From Acidimicrobiaceae bacterium (lineage in GTDB: Bacteria > Actinomycetota > Acidimicrobiia > Acidimicrobiales > RAAP-2), in NCBI GenBank assembly GCA_003164095.1, contig PLRX01000093.1:1-42979 (forward strand): a DNA stretch of 42,979 nucleotides, written 5' to 3'. Below the pieces are notes generated by a model. It made no database searches and had not been told where the DNA came from. It saw only the letters and a list, made by a program, of their open reading frames with translations. This document shows positions 32,666 to 40,765 of this stretch, piece after piece. Position numbers and translations under genes: made by a program. How positions within the stretch are numbered: position 1 is the first letter of the stretch; each line of letters opens with the position of its first letter.

Positions 32666-33901
32666 ATGAAGCTGGTGCCGGATCGACGACGTCTGCCAAG
32701 GGTGACGGCCGTGCTCGTCCTGGCAGTCTGTGCCGCGTCGTGCAGCTCGTCGCCCACCAAGGCCCCACGGCGCACGACGACCACAAGTACCACGACGACC
32801 TCCGTGGCGCCGTCGACGACCACGGCGCCCAGCCCCACAGTGCCGGCCGGGTCTCCCGTGTCCAGCGGCTTCGAGCCGGGATCCGTCACGTTCGTCTCGG
32901 CGACCACTGGGTTCGTCATCGGCGTCGACTCGACGTGTGCGGCCGGGTCCTGCGTCGCCCTGGCCCGGACGAGCGACGCGGGCTCGACCTGGGTGTCCCT
33001 GCCGACGCCGCCCGCCGCATACGTGAACCGCTTCGGGACCAGCGCCACCGCGCCCGCCGTCAGCGAGGTCCGCTTCGCCGACGCCCTAGATGGGTGGATC
33101 TACGGCCCGTCCCTCTTCGCCACCCACGACGGCGGGGCCATCTGGCAGCAGCTCGACCTCGGGGGGTCGGTGGTGGCCCTCGAGACGTCGGGGGGCTTCG
33201 TCGACGCCGTGGTCTCGCCCTGCAGCACCCAGGAGACATGCAGCGGTTCCCTCCGGCTCGAGCAGGCTCCCGCCACGGGCGGGTCGTTCACGACGGTGCT
33301 CACCGGGCCGACCGTGCAAAGCACTAGCGAAGGAGTGTTGGCCCTGTCACTGCACGCCCCGGTGGGGTTCGTGAACCTGAGCGGCGTGGGCAGCCCGCAG
33401 TACGGCCTGTGGGCCACGAGGAGCCTGGCGAACTCGAGCGGGTGGAGCCCCTTCCCGGACCCCTGTGCCGGATCGGCCGAGGACTCCCTCGCTGCGTTCG
33501 TGGCCCCCGACGTCACCAGCCTCTACTCGCTCTGCGGCGGTGAGGGTGCGGCCGGGAGCGCGATGAAGGAGGTCGTCAAGACCCAGAGCGGCCACAGCAC
33601 CGTGGTGGGGCAGCCCCCGCCCGGTGGCGACCCCGAGTCGCTGGCCGCCACCTCCTCGGGCACGCTGGTCGTCTCGGCCGCCTCGGGCGCCAGCGAACTA
33701 TACCGGTCGGCCGACGGGGGGACTACCTGGAGCACGCTGACGTTCGACGACGGCGGCATCGGCTTCAAGGACCTCGGGTTCACCAGCTCGAGGCAGGGGG
33801 TGGTGGTCCACGGCCAGCCGGGCCCGCCAGGCGAGTACGCCAGCCAGCTGCTCATGACCTATGACGGCGGGGCGACCTGGCAGGCGGTGCCGATCGGCTG
33901 A
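32666..33901 (+). CDS. Secreted/lipoprotein with BNR/sortilin-like beta-propeller repeats
   Basis: A 411-residue exported protein. Signal MKLVPDRRRLPRVTAVLVLAVCAASCSSS has a basic n-region and ends in a Cys cluster; the lipobox is imperfect (Ala-Ala-Ser-Cys). A Thr/Ser/Pro-rich linker of about 50 residues follows. The mature part has repeated Asp-box-like motifs: TSDAGSTWVSL, THDGGAIWQQL, SADGGTTWSTL and TYDGGATWQAV, as in YCF48/sortilin-type propellers. Glycan or protein binding is likely, no catalysis is visible. ATG 32666 gives the best signal; ATG 32657 or GTG 32651 are alternatives. It begins within the integrase fossil's downstream debris. Confidence 0.8.
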   Translation: MKLVPDRRRLPRVTAVLVLAVCAASCSSSPTKAPRRTTTTSTTTTSVAPSTTTAPSPTVPAGSPVSSGFEPGSVTFVSATTGFVIGVDSTCAAGSCVALARTSDAGSTWVSLPTPPAAYVNRFGTSATAPAVSEVRFADALDGWIYGPSLFATHDGGAIWQQLDLGGSVVALETSGGFVDAVVSPCSTQETCSGSLRLEQAPATGGSFTTVLTGPTVQSTSEGVLALSLHAPVGFVNLSGVGSPQYGLWATRSLANSSGWSPFPDPCAGSAEDSLAAFVAPDVTSLYSLCGGEGAAGSAMKEVVKTQSGHSTVVGQPPPGGDPESLAATSSGTLVVSAASGASELYRSADGGTTWSTLTFDDGGIGFKDLGFTSSRQGVVVHGQPGPPGEYASQLLMTYDGGATWQAVPIG

Positions 33902-33912
33902 CGTCGCATGCT

Positions 33913-33932
33913 CGGGGCGCGTGCACGCCCCG
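33913..33932 (+). terminator. Terminator hairpin after the beta-propeller lipoprotein
   Basis: CGGGGCG (33913-33919) and CGCCCCG (33926-33932) make a perfect 7-bp stem with a 6-base loop, 12 bp after the stop codon. No T-run follows. Confidence 0.55.
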
Positions 33933-34651
33933 GGTCGCTCCCGAGGTACCCACCCGGTGATGGTCACCAGTGCCACGGCGGCGTTGTCGGCGACGTCAGG
34001 GTCGGCCGAGAAGGCGCTGGCCCACCCTGCGCGGGCAGGCCAGCGAGGCCGAGGCGCCCGCGTCACGCGAGCCGGTCGGAGGTGACGTCGGGCTCGTCGA
34101 ACTTGAAGTTCACTATGACCTCGCGTGGCCTTGAGATTCAGCGCGAGGTGCCCCCGTTCGCCAATGATGTTGTTGAGCATCCGTGAGGGTGACCCATTCC
34201 ACCCTTTGATGGCAGCCACCAGGTCTCCGAGTGACCTACTCGCTACGGCTGCCATCCGACTGATGCGATCAACGAAGAGACCATGGAGTGCTTCGAGAAC
34301 GTGGTCGGCTCGATGCCCATTCCAGACTCTGGAGACAGATGGGCAACTATTCCGGTCGGGCTGATGCACGTCTTGCCTGACTGCTTGATGCCCGTGGCGG
34401 GTCCGTTGAAGCACGTTGTTCTGAACCTGCGATCTCTTGGGACGAGACCGCTACCGACTTCCCCAGTACGACCTGATTCTCGATCGCGTTCAGAAGGCCG
34501 ACCGTCGAGTTCGGGGAGCGCACGAACGTGAGCGCCGATTCGAACGTGACCTTGGTGCAGATGGTCGTGGATGTTGGTATTCAGAAGCACGTCCTCGACG
34601 GCGTCGGTTGCCATGCGGAGAATTCCGACCGACCCAGCCTCGGACGGCGGG
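33933..34651. other. About 720 bp without a convincing gene, with nested inverted repeats
   Basis: No open frame here has a recognisable family or clean coding signal; several Arg-rich or random frames exist on both strands. Structure is present: GATGGCAGCC (34208-34217) with GGCTGCCATC (34247-34256) encloses AGGTC (34221-34225) with GACCT (34232-34236), and ACCTCGCG (34118-34125) pairs with CGCGAGGT (34142-34149). On the minus strand a 24-codon piece ending DVTSDRLA at about 34076 looks protein-like but has no start. Possibly eroded genes or a structured RNA. Confidence 0.5.
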
Positions 34652-37015
34652 TCACCTGACCGCACCAATTGCGGGTTCTGACCCACGTCCATAGGGAGTA
34701 GCGGAGCGTCTCGAGGCCCTGCCGGGGCGGTCAGCCAGGAGCCGATCGACCTCTCCCGCTTCGAGGGGGAGAGCGAATAGGAACCCCTGTCCGATGTCTA
34801 CGTTCTCCCTCCGGAGTCGCAGAAGTTGATCGTTGTTCTCGATTCCCTCGGCAAGAGTCTTGAGCTCCAGTACCTTCCCCAGCTGGACCAGGAGGTGGAC
34901 GATGGCGGCCGACTCTGGCGAATCGGACATCCCCGACACGAACGACTGATCGATCTTCAACACGTCGATCGGGAACTGCTGCAGGTAGGCAAGTGACGAA
35001 AAACCAGTGCCAAAGTCGTCGATCGCAATGCCGACACCGATCGCCTTGAGCAGCGTTAGACGCATGAGAGTCGCCCGGACGTCGTGCATCAGGGCGGACT
35101 CGGTGAGTTCCAGGATCAGCAGAGCGGGGTCGAAGCGACTCGCCACGACAGCACCGCGAACCTCCTCGATGATCTGCCCCCGTTCGAGCTGGACGGCCGA
35201 GACGTTGACGGACACCGTGATCGGGCTGCCATCGTTCTGCCATGCTGCTCCCTGCCGGCACGCAGTCTCGAGTGCCCACTGTCCGACGGGAACGATGAGG
35301 CCACTTGATTCGAGTGCGGGGACGAAGTCTTCGGGCAACACGATTCCGCGCTGCGGATGACGCCATCGCAGGAGCGCCTCGACGCCGATGAGGTCTCCGG
35401 TCACGAGATCGACTGTGGGCTGGTACAGCAGGAAGAACTGGTTGAATTCGAGGGCACGATGCAGATCGACCTCGAGGAGCCGGTGGTTGTTCACCGACTC
35501 CCCCATCGCGGGGCAGAAGACCACGGCACACTGCTTGCCGGCGGCCTTCGCCTGGTAGAGGGCGATGTCGGCGTCGCGCAACAGGTCCTCCGGTAGGGCC
35601 CTGTCGCCTTCGGCGATGCCGATGCTGGCGGTGACCTCCAGGGGCTCGTCGACCCCGGGAATCTCGAACGGGATGCTCAACACATCGAGGATCCGCTCCG
35701 CCAACACGGAGGGCCCGGCCAGGAGGGATCCGCCCTCCGCCAGTACGACGAACTCGTCCCCACCGAGGCGTCCGACCGTGTCCCCACCGCGCAGCGCACT
35801 CTCCAGCCTCGCCCCGACGCCGGCCAGCAGCTGGTCGCCTGCACCGTGGCCGAGCGTGTCGTTGATGTCCTTGAAGTTGTCGAGGTCGATGAACAACGCG
35901 GCCATCGGCGTCCGGTCGCGCCGGGAGCGCGCCATCATCTGGCCGGCCCGATCCAGGATCAGGGCCCGGTTGGGGAGCCCCGTGAGAGAATCGTGGAACG
36001 CCTGGTGCCGGAGGTCGTCGGTTCGCGCACGCACCAAGTCGAGGGCCCGGGAGCGACTGGTCCCCAATGCGTAGAGCAGAATCGCCAGGGACAGGCTGAT
36101 CACGATGCCACCCAGCAGGACGGACAGCCCTACCGGGTTACCGGCCAATCCGGTCCCCGCCACGGTGAACACCCGGACACTCCATCCGTTGTGGAGAATG
36201 ATCGTCATCTCCTGCGCCCCCGAGGGCGCAATTCCCGCCTTGAACATGGCATGCGTGGAGCCACTCTTGTAGTCGAAGGCGAGAGCGGTGTGCGGATGGC
36301 CCTTCAGGGCCTCAGTCAAAATGACGTTCGGGAGTACCTGCGTACCCACCCAGCCGACGAGCGCGTCCCGCCGGGCTTGGGCCGTCGTCGGCAGGACACC
36401 ACCTTGGTAGATGGGCGTGCCCACCACCAGTTCGGCGCTCCGTCCCACTCCGCCCGGGACGTACGCGCCCTGACCAGAGTCCCTCGCCGTCATGAGTGCC
36501 GGGCCCAGGCCGGCGGCACACAGGTCGAGGCCGGCCGGGGTGGTCGCCTGCCCGTTGCCCGCCTGTGACACGGTTTCGAAGCAGTAGTACGGACGATTCC
36601 CCGACGGGACGACCTGAAAGGTGCCGTCTGCAGCCAGAGGGCCCACGGGATCGGCCTCCGCACGCGCCGCGAATGCAGCCAGCTGCGAGGCGGGGACCAG
36701 CACCACCTCGCCGATCCCCTGGAGTTCGGGATAGCGCTCGAACGCGCCGATAGCGCCCGTCCATTGGAGGAACTCGGACTGGGTGGCATCCGGGTTGCCG
36801 AGCACGAAGGCGCGGACGCCCACGACGAGGTCCTGTTCATGCTGAATAGCGAGATTCAGGGTCGAGGAGATCTCCGTCGCAGTCGTGACCTGGCTCTGCC
36901 TGGCGCTCCGCTCGCCGCCTCGGACGACGGCCCAGGCTCCGAGGAGCGATCCAACGGTTCCGGCGATGAGGAGCAGGAGCGCCGCGTACACCCAGATGTG
37001 CTTGAACAGGCCCAT
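34652..37015 (-). CDS. CHASE-GGDEF-EAL cyclic-di-GMP turnover protein
   Basis: Membrane sensor that makes and/or degrades c-di-GMP. From MGLFKHIWVYAALLLLIAG (first membrane helix, residues 8-28), a periplasmic CHASE-like domain runs to about residue 295, then a second helix (VLLGGIVISLSLAILLYALG), GGDEF domain (HDSLTGLPNRALIL; FIDLDNFKDINDTLGH; intact RLGGDEF at about 417) and EAL domain (GVEALLRWRHP at about 546; DDFGTGFSSLAYL; LKIDQSFV). Both catalytic cores appear complete. I chose ATG 37015 because GGGAGG stands 7 bases ahead; ATG 37030 and 37048 are also in frame. 787 residues. It faces away from the KimA-like gene. Confidence 0.93.
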   Translation of the reverse strand: MGLFKHIWVYAALLLLIAGTVGSLLGAWAVVRGGERSARQSQVTTATEISSTLNLAIQHEQDLVVGVRAFVLGNPDATQSEFLQWTGAIGAFERYPELQGIGEVVLVPASQLAAFAARAEADPVGPLAADGTFQVVPSGNRPYYCFETVSQAGNGQATTPAGLDLCAAGLGPALMTARDSGQGAYVPGGVGRSAELVVGTPIYQGGVLPTTAQARRDALVGWVGTQVLPNVILTEALKGHPHTALAFDYKSGSTHAMFKAGIAPSGAQEMTIILHNGWSVRVFTVAGTGLAGNPVGLSVLLGGIVISLSLAILLYALGTSRSRALDLVRARTDDLRHQAFHDSLTGLPNRALILDRAGQMMARSRRDRTPMAALFIDLDNFKDINDTLGHGAGDQLLAGVGARLESALRGGDTVGRLGGDEFVVLAEGGSLLAGPSVLAERILDVLSIPFEIPGVDEPLEVTASIGIAEGDRALPEDLLRDADIALYQAKAAGKQCAVVFCPAMGESVNNHRLLEVDLHRALEFNQFFLLYQPTVDLVTGDLIGVEALLRWRHPQRGIVLPEDFVPALESSGLIVPVGQWALETACRQGAAWQNDGSPITVSVNVSAVQLERGQIIEEVRGAVVASRFDPALLILELTESALMHDVRATLMRLTLLKAIGVGIAIDDFGTGFSSLAYLQQFPIDVLKIDQSFVSGMSDSPESAAIVHLLVQLGKVLELKTLAEGIENNDQLLRLRRENVDIGQGFLFALPLEAGEVDRLLADRPGRASRRSATPYGRGSEPAIGAVR

Positions 37016-37347
37016 CGGCTTGCCTCCCATCCGCAATCCCGACGCCATACCGTGCCCGCTAGTCGGATCGGAAGTACCGGGACGCCGAAGGTACTTCGAG
37101 GGTCACGATACGGGAGCTGCCGGCGAGAAATGGGTCCATAGCTGTGGAATCGGCGCGTTCCGATCAGACCTTGAGCCCGGATCCTCGGCCTCGACACCTC
37201 TCCAGGAGTCGTCGAACCTGCGCAATCAGCTCGACAGCGACGAACTTACCTGGAGCGACAGCGAGAAGGACATGGGAGGGCACATTCGCCCCGCTATCCG
37301 TCGACGATGGAAGTGGACGGGTTCACGAAGCCCGGTCATGAGGTCGG
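37016..37347. promoter_or_regulatory. Divergent intergenic region with an 8-bp inverted repeat
   Basis: The 332-bp gap between the c-di-GMP gene and the kimA-like gene holds GAAGTACC (37071-37078) and GGTACTTC (37090-37097), a perfect inverted repeat 11 bases apart, about 60 bp upstream of the c-di-GMP gene start. It may be an operator. I looked for a c-di-AMP (ydaO-type) riboswitch upstream of the transporter and could not recognise one. No gene is evident. Confidence 0.45.
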
Positions 37348-39408
37348 ATGATGACGTCTCCAGCAGATTCAGGAACGGCTGACGGGGACCCGATCACAAC
37401 GGCAAGCACCCGCCACCGGATCACCCGCCAAGAGCCAGGAGACGGAGGCTGGTGGCAGGTACCATCGTCGGACGATGCTCGTTTCGACGGTGACGCCTGG
37501 CGAGCCACGGTGACCACCGGCGAGCGGATCCGGCGACTGGTGTTCGGCAGGGCCCTTTCATCGGACCAGGCGACTTCCGAGCAGATCACTCCGGTCGAAG
37601 GGCTCTCCGCCCTGTCCCTCGATGCACTGACTTCGGTGGCCTACGGCCCCGAGGCGATCCTGCTGGTGCTGGCCGGCGCCGGGGCAACGGCACTGCATCT
37701 CATGTTGCCGATCACGCTCGCCATCATCGGTCTCCTGGTGCTGCTCGTGATCTCCTACCGCCAGGTCATCGACGCTTACCCCCACGGTGGCGGGGCCTAC
37801 GCCGTCAGCCGGGACAACTTCGGTGCGCGCGCCAGCAAGCTCGCAGGGGCCTCGTTGATCGTCGACTACACGCTGACCGTCGCTGTCTCCATCGCCGCCG
37901 GCGTGGGACAGTTCACCTCGGCGTTTCCCTCGACCACCAGGTACACGGTTCCGATGTGCCTTGGCATCCTCTTGGTCATCACCGTGCTCAATCTCCGCGG
38001 CCTCGGCGAGGGGGCCCGGATCTTTCTCCTGCCCACCATGGTCTTCATCGTGGGACTGCTCGCGATCATCGCCATCGGCATGATCCACCCGCTCGGTCTG
38101 AATACCCCCCGGACGGGAAGATCCCTGGTCCCCGCCCACGCGGTGGAGGCCGTCAGCGTGCTATTGGTGCTCAGGGCGTTCTCGGCTGGCTGCAGCGCAC
38201 TGACCGGTGTCGAGGCGATCGCCAACGGCGTCCCGCTCTTCCGTGAGCCCCGCGTTATCCGGGCGAAGCGGACCGAGCTGCTGCTCGGCTCCATCCTGGG
38301 GGTGATGCTGCTCGGCTTGGCCCTCCTCACCGACAAGTTCCATGTGGAGCCCCGTACCGGGCAGACCGTACTGAGCCAGATCATGGTCTACGCGGTCGGC
38401 CGCCATTGGGCCTACTACATCGTGTCCCTCACCATCACGCTGGTACTCGCCCTGGCTGCCAACACATCCTTCGGCGGCCTCCCGGTCCTCACCAGTCTGT
38501 TGGCTCGCGACAACTACCTGCCGCACTTCTTCGGCCTGCGTGACAGCCGACAGGTCTTCGGCAACGGCGTCTGGGCTCTGGCCGTGTTCTCGGCGGCCCT
38601 TCTTGTCGCGGTCAGGGGGAACACCAACTCACTCATCCCCCTGTTCGCCATCGGGGTGTTCATCGGTTTCACCATGGCCCAGTCAGGCCTGGTGGTCCAC
38701 TGGCGCCGGACCCGGGAACCAGGGTGGTCCCGCAAAGCGCTCATCAACGGGATCGGTGCGGCGGTGACCGCCGTTGCGACGCTCATCTTCCTGGTATCCA
38801 AGTTCGTGGAAGGGGCGTGGGTGGTCGTCGTCGCGATCCCCCTGCTGATCGTGCTGTTCAACCGCATCGAGTCCTACTACGCACGGGCGCGCCGGGAACT
38901 CGAGACCGGCGTGATTCCGGCACCTTTGGACCCGAAGCACACCGTCGTCGTCGTCCCTGTCAATTCTGTCTCCCGGTTGACCCAACACGCCCTGTCCGAA
39001 GCGGTGTCGCTCGGCGACAAGGTGATCGCCGTCATGGTCGTATTCGACGGCGTCGAGCCAGGTCGGCCACGCACCGAGATCGAGGAGCATTGGGAGATCT
39101 GGAATCCCGGAGTTCCTCTTCGCCTCCTCCACACCAACTACGCCTCGATCGTCCGGCCAATCATGGGATTCGTCGACGAGTTGCGCACCGTGCCGGACCA
39201 GCAAGTCGTGGTGCTCATCCCGGTGGTGATCCCCGAGCGCATCCGTTATCGGCTCCTGCACAACCAGATCGACGTCGCGCTCACCTCGGCGCTGCATCGG
39301 CGCCCCGACGTGGTGGTCGCCCGCGTTCCCGTACCCGTGCGACCACCTGATCCGGATCCTGAGCCTGTCGACGGCACCGATCGCCCCGAAGAGGTCGGCG
39401 CGCCCTGA
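37348..39408 (+). CDS. KimA-like APC-superfamily potassium/amino-acid permease
   Basis: A 686-residue transporter. After a 60-residue soluble lead come about 12 membrane segments from SLDALTSVAYGPEAILLVLAGAG, through YPHGGGAYAVSRDNFGARASKLAG and LIVDYTLTVAVSIAAG, to WVVVVAIPLLIVLFN near residue 490, and a soluble C-terminal domain of nearly 200 residues with a THTVVVVPVNSV-like strand. The SVAYGPEAILLVL and YPHGGGAY motifs and overall plan resemble the K+ importer KimA (YdaO) and related permeases; an amino-acid substrate cannot be excluded. Starts at ATGATG (37348 or 37351). Confidence 0.82.
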   Translation: MMTSPADSGTADGDPITTASTRHRITRQEPGDGGWWQVPSSDDARFDGDAWRATVTTGERIRRLVFGRALSSDQATSEQITPVEGLSALSLDALTSVAYGPEAILLVLAGAGATALHLMLPITLAIIGLLVLLVISYRQVIDAYPHGGGAYAVSRDNFGARASKLAGASLIVDYTLTVAVSIAAGVGQFTSAFPSTTRYTVPMCLGILLVITVLNLRGLGEGARIFLLPTMVFIVGLLAIIAIGMIHPLGLNTPRTGRSLVPAHAVEAVSVLLVLRAFSAGCSALTGVEAIANGVPLFREPRVIRAKRTELLLGSILGVMLLGLALLTDKFHVEPRTGQTVLSQIMVYAVGRHWAYYIVSLTITLVLALAANTSFGGLPVLTSLLARDNYLPHFFGLRDSRQVFGNGVWALAVFSAALLVAVRGNTNSLIPLFAIGVFIGFTMAQSGLVVHWRRTREPGWSRKALINGIGAAVTAVATLIFLVSKFVEGAWVVVVAIPLLIVLFNRIESYYARARRELETGVIPAPLDPKHTVVVVPVNSVSRLTQHALSEAVSLGDKVIAVMVVFDGVEPGRPRTEIEEHWEIWNPGVPLRLLHTNYASIVRPIMGFVDELRTVPDQQVVVLIPVVIPERIRYRLLHNQIDVALTSALHRRPDVVVARVPVPVRPPDPDPEPVDGTDRPEEVGAP

Positions 39409-39414
39409 CGCCAG

Positions 39415-39478
39415 ATATCCTCAGGGCTGGAGAAGGCCAGGGATATGTGCCGGCAAGGGCGTCGCCCCCCCTACCGGC
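39415..39478 (+). terminator. Two adjacent hairpins after the kimA-like gene
   Basis: ATATCC (39415-39420) pairs with GGATAT (39441-39446) over an inner CTGG/CCAG stem. Next, GCCGG (39449-39453) pairs with CCGGC (39474-39478) around GGGC/GCCC. Probably the end of the kimA transcript; the second may instead lead the small-gene cluster beginning at 39506. Confidence 0.4.
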
Positions 39479-39505
39479 CATCAGCGACCGGAGTCACGGA
39501 TTGCA

Positions 39506-39781
39506 TTGTCTGGTCACGTCCGGGCCTTCGCACTTCAAAATCGCCTTGTTCTTCGCGGGGAGTGGGCTGCCGCGGTACTCCTCGGCCTGACGGCACTGCT
39601 CGTGGTCGCGTTCCGACTCATACTTCAGGGCCGCTTGCCTGAGCAGATCGGAAGGGACGGGGTTGGTTGGGGCCCAGAAGCGATCGAACAGCTGAAGGGC
39701 GACGTGGTGACAGCCAAGGAGTCGGTGGCCAGTCTTCAGCTGCAGATTGACGCGCTAGAGGCGATCGTCCGCGCAAACTAG
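39506..39781 (+). CDS. Small membrane protein with coiled-coil tail
   Basis: Not recognised. 91 residues from a TTG start: one membrane segment at about residues 20-40 (WAAAVLLGLTALLVVAFRLIL), a short Gly-rich stretch, then a helical heptad-like tail AIEQLKGDVVTAKESVASLQLQIDALEAIV. The TTG start is uncertain because no ATG or GTG is better placed. Followed 16 bp later by another small coiled-coil gene, suggesting a unit. Confidence 0.55.
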   Translation: MSGHVRAFALQNRLVLRGEWAAAVLLGLTALLVVAFRLILQGRLPEQIGRDGVGWGPEAIEQLKGDVVTAKESVASLQLQIDALEAIVRAN

Positions 39782-39797
39782 TAGAATTGGTTTCAAG

Positions 39798-40028
39798 ATG
39801 ACGAAAGACGAGCAGGTGTCGTTCCAAGAGATGACGGACCGCGTTGCGTCTGCATTGGAGCAGGCGCGCTCTAGCGGCCATCTGGACGATGAGCAGGTCA
39901 GCAAGCTGTTTGACGATATCGCGACCAGCCGTGCTCGTGTCCACGCGTCGATTGAGAAGCTTGATGCAAGCGTCGAGCGACTTGATGAACTGGCCAAACT
40001 CGCAGCCGCATCCGTGTCGGCCCGGTAG
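39798..40028 (+). CDS. Small coiled-coil protein
   Basis: Not recognised. 76 residues from ATG: MTKDEQVSFQEMTDRVASALEQARSSGHLDDEQVSKLFDDIATSRARV and a C-terminal helix IEKLDASVERLDELAKLAAA with heptad spacing. No membrane segment. Ribosome site weak. Its helical tail could pair with that of the membrane protein just upstream. Confidence 0.6.
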   Translation: MTKDEQVSFQEMTDRVASALEQARSSGHLDDEQVSKLFDDIATSRARVHASIEKLDASVERLDELAKLAAASVSAR

Positions 40029-40031
40029 AAG

Positions 40032-40172
40032 GTGTCCCCCCGTGACGCCTTCCCCGGCTACGACGACCCGGTCAACATCGAGGGCGACCCCGACGACGTA
40101 CTGAAGCTCCTCATGACTGACGAGGCCGATCCAGGAGCAGACGACGTGGTCGAGCCAGTCCTGGACGACTGA
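40032..40172 (+). CDS. Very small acidic protein (46 aa)
   Basis: A 46-codon frame from GTG, 3 bp after the preceding stop, encodes SPRDAFPGYDDPVNIEGDPDDVLKLL and MTDEADPGADDVVEPVLDD. About a third of residues are Asp or Glu. The codon third positions are GC-rich as in real genes here, and the frame is tightly placed, so I think it is genuine despite its size and a poorly spaced purine site. Function unknown. Confidence 0.5.
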   Translation: MSPRDAFPGYDDPVNIEGDPDDVLKLLMTDEADPGADDVVEPVLDD

Positions 40173-40309
40173 GCCAGACTTCGGCTCGCCGAAAAGATTC
40201 CGTAAACAAGCATTGACGGAGTTGGCTGCCCATGGCAGGTTGCCGCAGCCGGACCCGTCGAGCAGAAGGTCCCGCCACCCGATGTTCCGGGTCCGGCATC
40301 CTTTTGGAT
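40171..40309. terminator. Structured convergent intergenic region
   Basis: GAGCC (40171-40175) pairs with GGCTC (40183-40187) right at the stop of the acidic ORF. Further on, GCCGGACCCG (40248-40257) and CGGGTCCGGC (40288-40297) form a perfect 10-bp inverted repeat with a 30-base loop, followed by ATCC-TTTT-GGAT. Lying between convergent genes, this is likely a two-way terminator. Confidence 0.5.
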
Positions 40310-40567
40310 TCAGCACTCATCTGCACTCGGCCAGACGATCTCGGGGTAGCCGCCTTCAACTGCGTCGACCGTGAAGTGGCGGATCGTTGGTTGCACCAGA
40401 GAGTCGGTGAGCACCTCAATGGTCACGTCTTGGACACCTGACGTGTTCAGGCAGGGTGCCTTCAGGACGGCGTAGTGGGATTCTCCCGGCCCGAGGCGCA
40501 GGTCAGTCAGCTCCTTGTCGGCTATCTCCCACCACAAGGTGACATTTCCAGGGAGGGGCGACGTCAT
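40310..40567 (-). CDS. Small beta-rich protein, possibly N-terminally broken
   Basis: Not recognised. 85 residues from ATG 40567: MTSPLPGNVTLWWEIADKEL, then LGPGESHYAVLKAPCLNTSG and VTIEVLTDSLVQPTIRHF, patterned like an Ig-like beta sandwich. The same frame reads upstream without a start as a Pro-rich sequence (HPTGPKPPPPAPHHGKKF) until stops near 40674, and a 31-codon frame (40584-40679) in a neighbouring frame ends 16 bp away. It could thus be a remnant of a longer exported protein. Confidence 0.5.
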   Translation of the reverse strand: MTSPLPGNVTLWWEIADKELTDLRLGPGESHYAVLKAPCLNTSGVQDVTIEVLTDSLVQPTIRHFTVDAVEGGYPEIVWPSADEC

Positions 40568-40765
40568 GAAGACGCGGCAGCGCTCAGCAGGCCCATCTCC
40601 CGTAGTTGTACTCCTGAACTTCTTCCCGTGGTGAGGCGCGGGCGGTGGTGGCTTCGGTCCGGTCGGGTGTCACGCTCACTGATCGGGGGCACCCTTGATA
40701 GATGACGCCATCGGTTCGCTTCGATTGCTCGCTCCGAAGTTGCAATGACCTGTCAAGATCATCCG

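Noticed and set aside
34243-34692. A 149-residue minus-strand frame in the gene-poor stretch
   Set aside because: No domain or plausible codon pattern, and it overlaps the end of the GGDEF-EAL gene; more likely chance or debris.
37049-37347. c-di-AMP (ydaO) riboswitch upstream of the KimA-like gene
   Set aside because: No recognisable ydaO motif elements on the plus strand; only an 8-bp inverted repeat, and that is far from the transporter start.
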